NCBI GenBank assembly: GCA_028228555.1
Contig: JAOJBP010000007.1
Coordinates: forward strand, 1-64,000
Reading direction: 5' to 3'
DNA: 64,000 nt
From: Candidatus Thioglobus sp.
GTDB taxonomy: Bacteria; Pseudomonadota; Gammaproteobacteria; PS1; Pseudothioglobaceae
Part shown: positions 22,026 through 30,463 of the stretch, piece by piece
How the letters are laid out: the number at the start of each line of letters is the position of its first letter
Position numbering within the stretch: position 1 is the first letter of the stretch
The notes under the pieces: generated by a model
What the model saw: the letters and a program-made list of their open reading frames with translations, nothing else
What the model was told of the DNA's origin: nothing
The model's database searches: none
Position numbers and translations under genes: made by a program

Positions 22026-23738
22026 TTAGTTAGATGATGGAACACGAATGTTCTCAACCATCTGTACAACCTCTGCAGGTACTTTAGCTGTTCGACTCAT
22101 TACAATGAATGCTACTGCGAAGTTAACTACCGCACCAATAGCACCAAATGCATTAGGCTCAATACCTAAGAACCAGTTTGGATCCATGTCACCTAAGAAA
22201 GATGTTGATTGTACAAACATAATGCCTTTGTGTTGGAATACATATAACAATGTAATACCAATACCTGACAACATACCTGCAATCGCACCTTCTTTGTTCA
22301 TCTTCTTGGAGAAGATACCCATCATTAGTGCAGGGAAGATACTAGAAGCTGCTAGACCAAAGGCAAGCGCAACTGTACCTGCAGCAAAATCCGGAGGATT
22401 AAAGCCGTAGTAACCCGCAATTAAGATGGCACCAATCATAGAGATTCTAGAGTATTTAAGCTCTTCCTTCTCTGTGATGTTTGGCTTCCACACACCTTTT
22501 AATAAGTCATGTGAAATAGAAGACGCAATGGCTAACAAAAGACCAGCTGCTGTGGATAATGCTGCTGCTAAACCACCGGCTGCAACAATTGCAATCACCC
22601 AGTTCGGCAAGCCAGCGATCTCAGGGTTCGCTAGAACCATGATATCTCTATCAACTTTAACCATTTCATTAGTCTTTTTATCGCCTGTATATTGAATCAA
22701 GCCATCGTTGTTCTTATCTTCAAACTTCAACAAACCAGTTGTTTCCCAGTTTTTAAACCAAGATGGACGGTCAGCATATGCCAAGTTTTGCTCAGCATTT
22801 GGCTGATCAATCGTTTGCATTAAGTTTAATCTTGCCATTGCTGCAACTGCAGGAGCAGTTGTATAAAGTAGCGCAATAAATACCAAAGCCCAACCTGCAG
22901 ATTCACGTGCAGCTTTCACTGAAGATACTGTGAAGAATCTCATGATAACGTGAGGAAGACCCGCTGTACCAATCATTAGAGACAGTGTGTAAACAAACAT
23001 GTTAGTTGTGCTTAATCTAGCTTGAGTTGTATACTCAGCAAAACCTAGTTGAGTAACCACTTGATCAAGCTTATCTAATAGGTATGTACCGTCTGCCATT
23101 TCACTACCTAAACCTAACTGAGGAATCGGGTTACCTGTCAGCATAAATGAAATAAAGATTGCTGGAATTGTATAAGCAATAATCATGATCACGTATTGTG
23201 CAATTTGAGTATATGTAATACCTTTCATACCACCCATGGTAGCGTAAAAAGCAACAATCACCATACCTGACACTAATCCAGTCTCATAATCCACTTCTAG
23301 GAATCTTGAGAATGCCACGCCGATACCTTTCATCTGACCAATTACGTAAGTAACTGACGCAATGATTAGACAAATAACCGCAACAACACGCGCAGTCTTT
23401 GAATAGTATCTGTCAGAGATAAACTCTGGCACTGTAAATGCTCCATGCTTCCTTAAGTAAGGTGCAAGTAACATTGCTAGCAATACATAACCACCTGTCC
23501 AACCCATTAAGAATACTGAACCACCGTATCCATAAAATGCAATTAAACCAGCCATTGAGATAAATGACGCTGCACTCATCCAGTCTGCTGCTGTAGCCAT
23601 ACCATTTGCTACAGGGTGAATACCACCACCAGCAACATAAAACTCCTCAGTTGTGGAGGCTCTTGCCCAGAAAGCAATACCAATATAGAGCGCAAATGTT
23701 GCGCCTACAAATAAAAATGTTAATGTTTGTAAATCCAT
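22026..23738 (-). CDS. Sodium:solute symporter, ActP-like (VC_2705 type)
   Basis: Inner-membrane Na+-coupled carrier of the SSS family, expected to take up acetate or related short monocarboxylates. 570 residues with about 13 hydrophobic segments; conserved starts such as ASTTEEFYVAGGGIHP and NGMATAADWMSAASFISMAG are typical of ActP relatives. A long polar loop (roughly residues 300-375) is the hallmark of the subfamily accompanied by DUF4212, and here it contains an EF-hand-like loop, DKNNDGLIQ. Twelve bases after the DUF4212 gene. Neighbouring acs supports acetate as the substrate. Confidence 0.93.
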   Translation of the reverse strand: MDLQTLTFLFVGATFALYIGIAFWARASTTEEFYVAGGGIHPVANGMATAADWMSAASFISMAGLIAFYGYGGSVFLMGWTGGYVLLAMLLAPYLRKHGAFTVPEFISDRYYSKTARVVAVICLIIASVTYVIGQMKGIGVAFSRFLEVDYETGLVSGMVIVAFYATMGGMKGITYTQIAQYVIMIIAYTIPAIFISFMLTGNPIPQLGLGSEMADGTYLLDKLDQVVTQLGFAEYTTQARLSTTNMFVYTLSLMIGTAGLPHVIMRFFTVSSVKAARESAGWALVFIALLYTTAPAVAAMARLNLMQTIDQPNAEQNLAYADRPSWFKNWETTGLLKFEDKNNDGLIQYTGDKKTNEMVKVDRDIMVLANPEIAGLPNWVIAIVAAGGLAAALSTAAGLLLAIASSISHDLLKGVWKPNITEKEELKYSRISMIGAILIAGYYGFNPPDFAAGTVALAFGLAASSIFPALMMGIFSKKMNKEGAIAGMLSGIGITLLYVFQHKGIMFVQSTSFLGDMDPNWFLGIEPNAFGAIGAVVNFAVAFIVMSRTAKVPAEVVQMVENIRVPSSN

Positions 23739-23750
23739 GTATTTCTCCCC

Positions 23751-24005
23751 TTATTTTTCGTCAACGCCAAATTCTTTGTCGATTTTGCCCATGCTTCTCG
23801 CATAGTAAAATACCAAAATTACGAACGTATAAATTGAACCTTGTTGTGCAAACCAAAATCCTAGTTTATAACCGCCCATTCTGACAGTGTTTAGCACATC
23901 TACTAGCACAATGCCAAATAGATACGAAACCACAAACCAGATTGCTAAACACTTAACGATCAGTGCAATATTAGCTTTCCAGTAGTTGTTGTTGTTATCA
24001 CTCAT
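23751..24005 (-). CDS. DUF4212 small membrane subunit of the symporter
   Basis: 84-residue protein with two hydrophobic helices (about 12-33 and 50-70) joined by a short loop with GGYKLGFWFAQQG, the DUF4212 signature. Members are found almost always directly upstream of VC_2705-type symporters and are taken to be accessory subunits. A strong GGGGAG ribosome site precedes the ATG. First gene of the operon, with a candidate promoter and upstream palindrome. Confidence 0.93.
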   Translation of the reverse strand: MSDNNNNYWKANIALIVKCLAIWFVVSYLFGIVLVDVLNTVRMGGYKLGFWFAQQGSIYTFVILVFYYARSMGKIDKEFGVDEK

Positions 24006-24039
24006 TTAGACTCCCCTCTTTATTAATAAATCAAAATAC

Positions 24040-24069
24040 ATGATACACACCTAATCTAGTGAAGGTCAA
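24040..24069 (-). promoter_or_regulatory. Candidate sigma-70 promoter of the symporter operon
   Basis: Minus-strand TTGACC (24064-24069) and TATCAT (24040-24045) separated by 18 bases, giving a predicted transcript start near 24033 and a leader of about 28 bases before the DUF4212 ATG. Together with the palindrome and terminator, this describes the 353-base gap 24006-24358. Confidence 0.55.
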
Positions 24070-24083
24070 CTATCACCATTCCC

Positions 24084-24111
24084 TTATATGACTTTTTGGA
24101 AAGCCATATAA
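24084..24111. promoter_or_regulatory. Palindrome upstream of the symporter promoter, possible activator site
   Basis: TTATATG and CATATAA arms, then a mismatch and a further four-base match (CTTT/AAAG), flank a four-base centre. The centre lies about 64 bases upstream of the predicted transcript start, a distance typical of class I activator binding. No specific regulator can be named. Confidence 0.4.
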
Positions 24112-24257
24112 CCGCTTTAAAAAATCATTTAAAAAGAATGAGTTAGCTCTTAATAAATTGAGCTAATTACGGCATTAGAAAATACAATGATTGAATAATG
24201 CACACCAAATTATGAAAATTGTAGATTTACGTTTCTCGCATAGAGGATTTAAAAAAA

Positions 24258-24292
24258 TCCAAAAAAAAAATAACGCCTAAGCGTTATTTTTA
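24258..24292 (-). terminator. Rho-independent terminator of the ABC importer operon
   Basis: Minus-strand stem ATAACGC/GCGTTAT with loop TTAG (24270-24287) followed by a long T run (ten consecutive A on the plus strand, 24261-24270). It lies 71 bases after the stop of the last importer gene. Confidence 0.9.
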
Positions 24293-24358
24293 ATAAATCC
24301 TTCGGTTAAGAAGATTTGAGATTTTTGTTACCCTACTCTAATTGACAAATATCTGTAC

Positions 24359-25108
24359 CTAGATAGCTAAATATTGATGTCTTAATGCTTCATCATCTAG
24401 AACCTCTTGAGCAGTGCCATCAAACACAATCTTACCAGTGTCTAATATAAGCGCCCTATCGGCTAAACGCAACGCAGCTACTGCATTTTGCTCTACAATA
24501 ATAGTCGTAATACCTAGTTTCTTAATACTAATCAAGATGTCTTCAATTTCATGAACAATAACTGGCGCAAGACCTTCAAATGGCTCATCTAACAATAGCA
24601 ATTTAACATCGCGTGCTAACGCCCTGGCAACTGCTAACATCTGTTGTTCACCGCCTGACAAAGTAACGCCATCTTGGTCTTTTCTCTCGCCTAATCTTGG
24701 AAAATGCTCATAGATACGCTCTATAGACCAACCAATTGGGCCCTCTATTTGCGCTAATTGCAAGTTTTCCTCTACAGTCAATCCGCCAATAATACAGCGA
24801 TCTTCTGGCACTAATGCAACACCTAATTGTGCCACTTGATAATCTTCCATATTATGTAAAGGCTGGTGATCAAGCCACATCTCTCCATGATTCACCTGAG
24901 GATCGGTTGCGCGAGCAATAGATCTAAGAGTTGAAGTCTTTCCAGCACCATTTCTACCTAATAAGGCTAAAATTTCCCCCTCGCGAATATCGAAACTAAC
25001 ACCTTGCACAATGTAACTCTCACCATAGTATGAGTGAAGATCATAACAAGAGAAAAATGCACTATCAGACCCTTGTGAAACAACGGCTTTATATTTATTA
25101 TCACTCAT
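24359..25108 (-). CDS. ABC transporter ATP-binding protein, LivF/UrtE type
   Basis: Second ATPase of a branched-chain-amino-acid or urea-type (HAAT) importer. Walker A LLGRNGAGKTST, signature LSGGEQQ, Walker B LLLLDEPFEGL and the switch His-equivalent in TTIIVEQN are intact. 249 residues with about 15 extra residues before the usual domain start. It overlaps the LivG-type gene by 8 bases and ends the five-gene operon. The transported compound cannot be told from the ATPase. Confidence 0.93.
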   Translation of the reverse strand: MSDNKYKAVVSQGSDSAFFSCYDLHSYYGESYIVQGVSFDIREGEILALLGRNGAGKTSTLRSIARATDPQVNHGEMWLDHQPLHNMEDYQVAQLGVALVPEDRCIIGGLTVEENLQLAQIEGPIGWSIERIYEHFPRLGERKDQDGVTLSGGEQQMLAVARALARDVKLLLLDEPFEGLAPVIVHEIEDILISIKKLGITTIIVEQNAVAALRLADRALILDTGKIVFDGTAQEVLDDEALRHQYLAI

Positions 25109-25865
25109 GATTACCTCCGCCTAAATAAGCTTCTTTTACGATTGGACTTGCTTTGATTTCTTCAGGTGTTCCTGTTGCGATAATTTTACCTCTTGCTAAT
25201 ACAGAAATGGTGTCTGCAACACTGAACACAACATGCATGTCATGCTCAATAATAACCTTAGTCATGCCACCTTCTTTCATCTGCTTTAATAGCTCGATTG
25301 TTTGATTGGTGTCATGTCTAGCCATACCTGCAGTTGGTTCATCCAGCAGGAGTAGTTTTGGATGCTGTATTAAGCTCATTGCTAACTCTAGTCTACGCTT
25401 ATCACCACGTGATAAACTTCCAGAGATGCCGTGCATTTTATCTTGCATACCAATACTAGATAGAACTTCAATAGATTCTTGCATAATATCTTTTTCATCA
25501 GCTAGATCTTTAAAAATTTTAAATTTAAAGGCGCCGTCACGTTTTGACAATGCTGGAATCATGACATTTTCTAGCAAAGATAGGTCTGTAAATATTTCCG
25601 GTGTTTGGAAAACTCTCGCTAGACCCATTTGATTAATCTCATGAGGTAGCTTACCAACAATATCTTGATTGTCAAACAGTACTTCACCAGTATCGGGTGC
25701 TAGTAATCCAATACATACATTTAATAAAGTTGATTTACCTGCACCATTTGGACCAATGATTGCATGAACTTTACCTTTTTCAATATCTAAATTGACGTCA
25801 GTTAATGCTTTTAATCCGCCAAAAGTTTTATTGACATTGCTAATTTTTAAAACAGAACTGCTCAT
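25101..25865 (-). CDS. ABC transporter ATP-binding protein, LivG/UrtD type
   Basis: First ATPase of the HAAT-type importer. Walker A IIGPNGAGKSTL and Walker B LLLLDEPTAGM are standard, and the H-loop is in KVIIEHDMHVVF. The signature motif reads LSRGDKRRLELA, a departure from LSGGxxQ seen also in other LivG/UrtD proteins. 254 residues, normal. One base separates it from the LivM-type permease stop; it overlaps the LivF-type gene by 8 bases. Confidence 0.93.
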   Translation of the reverse strand: MSSSVLKISNVNKTFGGLKALTDVNLDIEKGKVHAIIGPNGAGKSTLLNVCIGLLAPDTGEVLFDNQDIVGKLPHEINQMGLARVFQTPEIFTDLSLLENVMIPALSKRDGAFKFKIFKDLADEKDIMQESIEVLSSIGMQDKMHGISGSLSRGDKRRLELAMSLIQHPKLLLLDEPTAGMARHDTNQTIELLKQMKEGGMTKVIIEHDMHVVFSVADTISVLARGKIIATGTPEEIKASPIVKEAYLGGGNHE

Positions 25866-25866
25866 T

Positions 25867-27003
25867 TTATTCGTCCCCTTGTTTTAATTTTTCTTGCTCT
25901 TTACTTTTAGTAAACCTGTTCCTAATTTTTTGAAAACCTTCTGTTACCCCACCAGGTAAGAAAATAACAACTATCATAAACATTAGTCCTAGTGTTAAGT
26001 GCCAACCTTCGCCGACAAATGGAGTAATAATCACTACCATCGTATCATTTAACCATTGTGGCATAAAGGCAAAAAAACTTTGTAGTACAGATTCATTGAT
26101 AGCTGAAAAAATATTTTCTAAATATTTAATAATTCCAACACCAAGTAAAGGTCCGTATAAAGTACCTACTCCACCTAAAATAGTCATCAAGACCACTTCG
26201 CCAGAAGCCGTCCACTGCATTCTTTCAGCGCCTGCTAATGGATCTGTTACCGCCATTAATGAGCCAGCCAATCCTGCAAACATGCCTGAAATAATAAAAG
26301 CAGTGAGTAAATATGGGCGCGTATTGTATCCAGTATATTTCATTCTATGCTGATTAGATTTAATTGCTTTAAGCTTTAAGCCAAAAGGAGAGTTGAATAT
26401 TTTCAGAGAAATATAAAATGCCAGTATCAGTATCACGGCAGTGAAATAAAACCCTGAATATCCACTCATCGAGACACCAAATACCTCAGTAGAAGGCAAC
26501 CCCCCTCCTGAAGCCACATCACCAAACAAACGATCAAGTACTCTAGGATCCTCAGCGGCGATTGTTAGACCAGTTTCACCATTAGTAATTGGTGACAATA
26601 CCGAATAAGCAAGGTTATAAAACATTTGCGCAAAAGCCAATGTCAGTATCGAAAAGTAAATACCTGACCTACGTAAACTAACATAACCCACCAAAGCAGC
26701 AATCAAGCCTGCAAATAGCGTACCAAATATGACAGCAGGTATAGCATTCATACTTAACAACTTAAACGACCACACAGCTGTATAAGACCCTACACCTAAG
26801 AAGATAGCATGGCCAAATGATAAATATCCTGTTAATCCAAATAGAATGTTATAACCAATAGCAAAAATACCAAATATAGCAAATTTTTGCAGAAGATCTG
26901 GATAGCTTGCACCAAGAGGTTCAAGCCATATAGGCATACTAAATACAGCAATAGAGAACACTGTCATAGTAAATAAAACGCTACGTTTTTTTAAATATTC
27001 CAT
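25867..27003 (-). CDS. ABC transporter permease, LivM/UrtC type
   Basis: Inner-membrane permease of 378 residues with about 9-10 hydrophobic helices. The family motif near the permease-ATPase contact is visible in [20 protein letters not shown] and the conserved [16 protein letters not shown] charged C-terminal tail ([16 protein letters not shown]) follows. Three bases after the LivH-type gene and one before the LivG-type gene. Confidence 0.93.
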   Translation of the reverse strand: MEYLKKRSVLFTMTVFSIAVFSMPIWLEPLGASYPDLLQKFAIFGIFAIGYNILFGLTGYLSFGHAIFLGVGSYTAVWSFKLLSMNAIPAVIFGTLFAGLIAALVGYVSLRRSGIYFSILTLAFAQMFYNLAYSVLSPITNGETGLTIAAEDPRVLDRLFGDVASGGGLPSTEVFGVSMSGYSGFYFTAVILILAFYISLKIFNSPFGLKLKAIKSNQHRMKYTGYNTRPYLLTAFIISGMFAGLAGSLMAVTDPLAGAERMQWTASGEVVLMTILGGVGTLYGPLLGVGIIKYLENIFSAINESVLQSFFAFMPQWLNDTMVVIITPFVGEGWHLTLGLMFMIVVIFLPGGVTEGFQKIRNRFTKSKEQEKLKQGDE

Positions 27004-27006
27004 GAT

Positions 27007-28023
27007 TTAATCCTCCATTACACCTTTACGTCCCATCAACCCTCGAGGACGTGTTAATAAAATAATCACAGCAACTAAATAAATAATCACTTGATCTATA
27101 CCTGGTATTAAATTACTCACTACAGTCATAGATGCAAATGATTGCAAAACTCCTAATAAGAAGCCAGCAGCTACCGCACCGCCTAAAGAGCCCATGCCAC
27201 CAACTACAACCACAACAAAGGAAAGAACTAAGAAGTCCATTCCCATATGATAATCAGGCGGCAATATAGGCGCATACATAACACCCGCAAGCCCAGCAAC
27301 AACTGCTGCAATACCAAATACAATGGTAAATTTTCGCTGCACATTGATACCCAAAAATCCAACCATTTGTCGATCAAACATTCCCGCTCTCACAACCATA
27401 CCAAAAGTTGTTAGCTGTAAAAAAGCAAAAACTGAGACAATTATTAAAGCTGAAAAAGCAAGATAAATTAGACGCCACCAAGGATAAATAAGATTATCAC
27501 TCAGTCCAAGCCAAGTACCGATTGCTGCACTACTAGAGACAACATCAGGCGGCGGCATTGGAATTGGATTCGCACCAAAGAAATGACGAATCACTTCTTG
27601 AATCACAATAGCCAAACCAAATGTAACTAATATTTGCTCTGCATGTGAACGCTTATAAAAGTGCCTAATTAAGCCTCTTTCCATAGCCAAACCAATTAAC
27701 AACATAACGGGTATTGCCATAATAATAGACAATGGCACCGCATAATCTATAATGGCGAGCCCGGTTTCTCCAAACCATATTTCTAAATATGGTTGCTCCT
27801 TATAGGCAGTAAAAAAGGTAATGCTTGGATCAATGACTTTAACCGAGATGGTTAAAATCTTTTGAAATGTTACCGCACAAAACGCACCCAGCATAAATAA
27901 CGCACCATGTGCAAAATTAACCACACCAAGTGTACCAAACACCAATGTCAAGCCAAGTGCAATTAAAGCATAAGCAGCACCCTTGTCTAGACCATTAAGT
28001 AATTGTATTAAAACAGCATCCAT
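27007..28023 (-). CDS. ABC transporter permease, LivH/UrtB type
   Basis: Inner-membrane permease, 338 residues with about eight hydrophobic helices. LivH marks: LNGLDKGAAYALIALGLTL at the N-terminus, FGTLGVVNFAHGALFMLGA, and VVVGGMGSLGGAVAAGFLLG. An insertion of about 40 residues around position 60-95 (ISVKVIDPSITFFTAYKEQ) is longer than in classical LivH. It follows the binding-protein gene after an 89-base gap holding a hairpin. Confidence 0.93.
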   Translation of the reverse strand: MDAVLIQLLNGLDKGAAYALIALGLTLVFGTLGVVNFAHGALFMLGAFCAVTFQKILTISVKVIDPSITFFTAYKEQPYLEIWFGETGLAIIDYAVPLSIIMAIPVMLLIGLAMERGLIRHFYKRSHAEQILVTFGLAIVIQEVIRHFFGANPIPMPPPDVVSSSAAIGTWLGLSDNLIYPWWRLIYLAFSALIIVSVFAFLQLTTFGMVVRAGMFDRQMVGFLGINVQRKFTIVFGIAAVVAGLAGVMYAPILPPDYHMGMDFLVLSFVVVVVGGMGSLGGAVAAGFLLGVLQSFASMTVVSNLIPGIDQVIIYLVAVIILLTRPRGLMGRKGVMED

Positions 28024-28060
28024 AATATTTTTCTCTTATTAATTGAACTAAATTTAAAAA

Positions 28061-28092
28061 AAATGCCAACTACAGTAATGTAATTGGCATTT
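28061..28092 (-). terminator. Hairpin between binding-protein and permease genes, probable partial terminator
   Basis: Nine-base arms (28061-28069 and 28084-28092) extended by three more pairs after one mismatch, followed on the minus strand by a T-rich run. Such a hairpin after a binding-protein gene usually lowers expression of the permease genes relative to the binding protein. Confidence 0.7.
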
Positions 28093-28112
28093 AAGTTTTT
28101 AAATCTAGAGAT

Positions 28113-29468
28113 TTAAACTACGTAAGGACCTAATTCACCACCGAAAATTGAAGCATCGTACTCAACATCAGCACGTGGAACTTCTTTAACAATGTCAAGT
28201 AAGTCAAACTGAGTATTTGGATTTTGCTTACCACGAACAACCAATACATCTTTGAAACACTGATGATCTTCAGCGCGATATTCAGTTTCACCATTACCCA
28301 TACCATCAAATTTAAAGCCTTCTAGCTGCTTAATAACCTCAGGTGGGTAGAATGTACCAGCACTTTCACATGCATTTGCATAAAGCAACGTTTGCACGTA
28401 ACAAGTATGAGCCGCCATTGAAGGTGGGAAACCATATTCAGTACCAAACGACTTAACAAATGCTTTAGAACCAGCATCTTGTAACTGCCAATCCCAGTTT
28501 GTTGTTCCTAAGATACCTTGAAGGTTCTTACCAGCACCCTGTGCCATTAGACGTGAGTATAAAGGTACGATAATTTCAAACTGCTTACCATTAACCATTT
28601 TGTCACGTAAACCAAACTGTACAGATTGAGTTAGTGAGTTAATCATATCTTTACCATAATGGTTAAGAATCAATGTATCTGCACCTGAGTTTAAAATTGG
28701 CGTAATAAATTGAGAAAAGTCGCCTGCACCTACTGGTGTTCTAATCGTTGCAGCAGTATTCCAACCTAAACCTTCAGTTGTTTCTTTAATTGACTCTTCC
28801 TGTGTCCAACCCCAAGTGTAGTCAGAAGTTAAATGGTATGCATTTCTTTCAGTACCCATTTCTTCTTTCAACACTGGTCCTAATGCAGAACCTGTCATTT
28901 TAGCGTTAAAGAAATGACGGAAACCGTAACGACGCTTGTCTTTACCAGTTGTATCATTTGAGTGAGTTAGGCCAGCCATGAAAATAACACCAGCTTCTTG
29001 TGCCAAACTTTGAACAGCAATTGCTACACCTGATGATGAACCACCAGAAATCATCACAACACCATCTTTCTCAATCATACGTTTAGCAGAAGCACGTGCT
29101 GCATCTGATTTAGTTTGAGTATCACCTGTTACATAAGTAACTTTCTTTCCTAAAATACCATTACCCTTTAAGTTCATAGGTTTCATAGTATTCATCATGC
29201 CACTATCGCCTTCACCGTTTAAGTGCTTAACAGCTAGCTTAAATGCGCGTAATTCATCAGCACCTTCATCAGCATATGCACCAGTTTGTGGCACATTAAA
29301 GCCTAGTGTTACAGTAGACGAACTGCCTGGATTGTTAGTAAAGTTCTTAGAATGGCCGCCTGCATAAGCTCCCTTTGTAAAAAACATCGGTGCTGCTGCT
29401 AGAGCTGCACTTGTTTTTAGCATATCTCTACGACTAATTGTGTTTTGATCTTTTTTAGTTTTACTCAT
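28113..29468 (-). CDS. Periplasmic substrate-binding protein of the HAAT-type importer
   Basis: 451 residues, type I periplasmic-binding fold (Peripla_BP_6). The N-terminus has a twin-arginine signal: TISRRDMLKTSAALAAAPMF, with cleavage near AYAGG, so export is by Tat, folded. Ligand-domain landmarks include LGFNVPQTGAYADEGADELRAFKLAV, MISGGSSSGVAIAV, and HLTSDYTWGWTQ. Homologues are annotated as branched-chain amino acid or urea binders but the ligand is not predictable here. Setting between an acetate symporter and propionate genes hints at a small organic acid or amide. Has an AGGGGAA ribosome site. Confidence 0.92.
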   Translation of the reverse strand: MSKTKKDQNTISRRDMLKTSAALAAAPMFFTKGAYAGGHSKNFTNNPGSSSTVTLGFNVPQTGAYADEGADELRAFKLAVKHLNGEGDSGMMNTMKPMNLKGNGILGKKVTYVTGDTQTKSDAARASAKRMIEKDGVVMISGGSSSGVAIAVQSLAQEAGVIFMAGLTHSNDTTGKDKRRYGFRHFFNAKMTGSALGPVLKEEMGTERNAYHLTSDYTWGWTQEESIKETTEGLGWNTAATIRTPVGAGDFSQFITPILNSGADTLILNHYGKDMINSLTQSVQFGLRDKMVNGKQFEIIVPLYSRLMAQGAGKNLQGILGTTNWDWQLQDAGSKAFVKSFGTEYGFPPSMAAHTCYVQTLLYANACESAGTFYPPEVIKQLEGFKFDGMGNGETEYRAEDHQCFKDVLVVRGKQNPNTQFDLLDIVKEVPRADVEYDASIFGGELGPYVV

Positions 29469-29503
29469 TTTTTTGTTCCCCTATTTATTTGTTTTCAGAG
29501 GAC

Positions 29504-29533
29504 ATAATACATAGAATAGCTACTTCACTACAA
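29504..29533 (-). promoter_or_regulatory. Candidate promoter of the ABC importer operon
   Basis: Minus-strand TTGTAG (29528-29533) and TATTAT (29504-29509) with an 18-base spacer, about 36 bases before the binding-protein ATG. The remaining gap to 29762 is AT-rich and shows nothing else I can name. Confidence 0.35.
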
Positions 29534-29762
29534 CTATCAGTACTCTCTAATATACTCTTCTAAAAAGCTATCTAGAAAGGTATTTGAGCAAGACTTGCGT
29601 TAAGGCTATTAATTAAAAATTCATAATATGAAATAATATATAATTAGTTTTGCTAATAATGTTTAATAAGTTCCAATTCTAATCAAAACGAATTTCTATA
29701 CTTTTTACCTTTAATATTTTTTATTGAGTGGCGGGTAAAAAACAAATCGTAAAATAGAATAT

Positions 29763-30425
29763 TTAAGAGAAATAGCGAACTAACTTATCTAGATCTTCAC
29801 GTTCAGTTCTATAGCTATTAACATCTTCAGTAGTATCCTCATAGCCTAATGCCATGCCGCAAATCAACACTTGATCTTCATAACCCAATGCCTTTTTAAC
29901 AATCTCGGGATACTCAGCTAAAGCTGCTTGAGGGCAAGTTGCCAATCCATGTTCAACTGCAGATAACATAATAGATTGTAAGAACATACCATAATCTAAA
30001 TATGAGCCTTTTTCCATTACCTTATCGATAAAGAAAAGCAGCATCACAGGTGCATCAAAAGCGCGATAATTTGCCGCCCACTGATCAAGCTGTCTTTGCT
30101 TATCTTCACGCTTAATTTGCAGTGTAGAGTACATTAATAAGCCACAAGCCTTGCGTCTGTCTTTGTATTGTGCTTCCCATTGTTCTGGATAATACTGATA
30201 ATCCATTACGCCTTTATTACCAGCTCTAAATTCAGACTCCATCTTCTGCTCAAGGTCTTTTTTGCTTTGTCCTGACAATACAGCTACCTTCCAAGGCTGT
30301 GTATTAACACCAGAAGGTGCTGTTTTAGCTTGCTCCAAAATAGCATTTATTGTTGCAATGGGTACTTCTTTGTTTAAGAAAGCTCTTGTTGATTTTCGTT
30401 GGGCTAATGCAGTCTTTACATCCAT
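29763..30425 (-). CDS. Nitroreductase-family flavoprotein
   Basis: 220 residues. FMN-binding N-terminal motif LAQRKSTRAF and KTAPSGVNTQPW are typical, as are LLMYSTLQI and the GLATCPQAALAEYPEIVKK segment before the C-terminal. Likely a cytoplasmic NAD(P)H-dependent FMN oxidoreductase, probably a dimer; substrate unknown. It follows prpE by 38 bases on the same strand and could be cotranscribed, but nothing in the methylcitrate pathway calls for a nitroreductase, so the link is positional. Confidence 0.9.
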   Translation of the reverse strand: MDVKTALAQRKSTRAFLNKEVPIATINAILEQAKTAPSGVNTQPWKVAVLSGQSKKDLEQKMESEFRAGNKGVMDYQYYPEQWEAQYKDRRKACGLLMYSTLQIKREDKQRQLDQWAANYRAFDAPVMLLFFIDKVMEKGSYLDYGMFLQSIMLSAVEHGLATCPQAALAEYPEIVKKALGYEDQVLICGMALGYEDTTEDVNSYRTEREDLDKLVRYFS

Positions 30426-30463
30426 TGGTCTCGCTAATTTATATTAATAATTCGCATTTAATG

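Noticed and set aside
24212-24280. 22-residue open frame running into the terminator before the symporter
   Set aside because: No ribosome site, and its end is made of the A-tract and terminator stem; chance frame.
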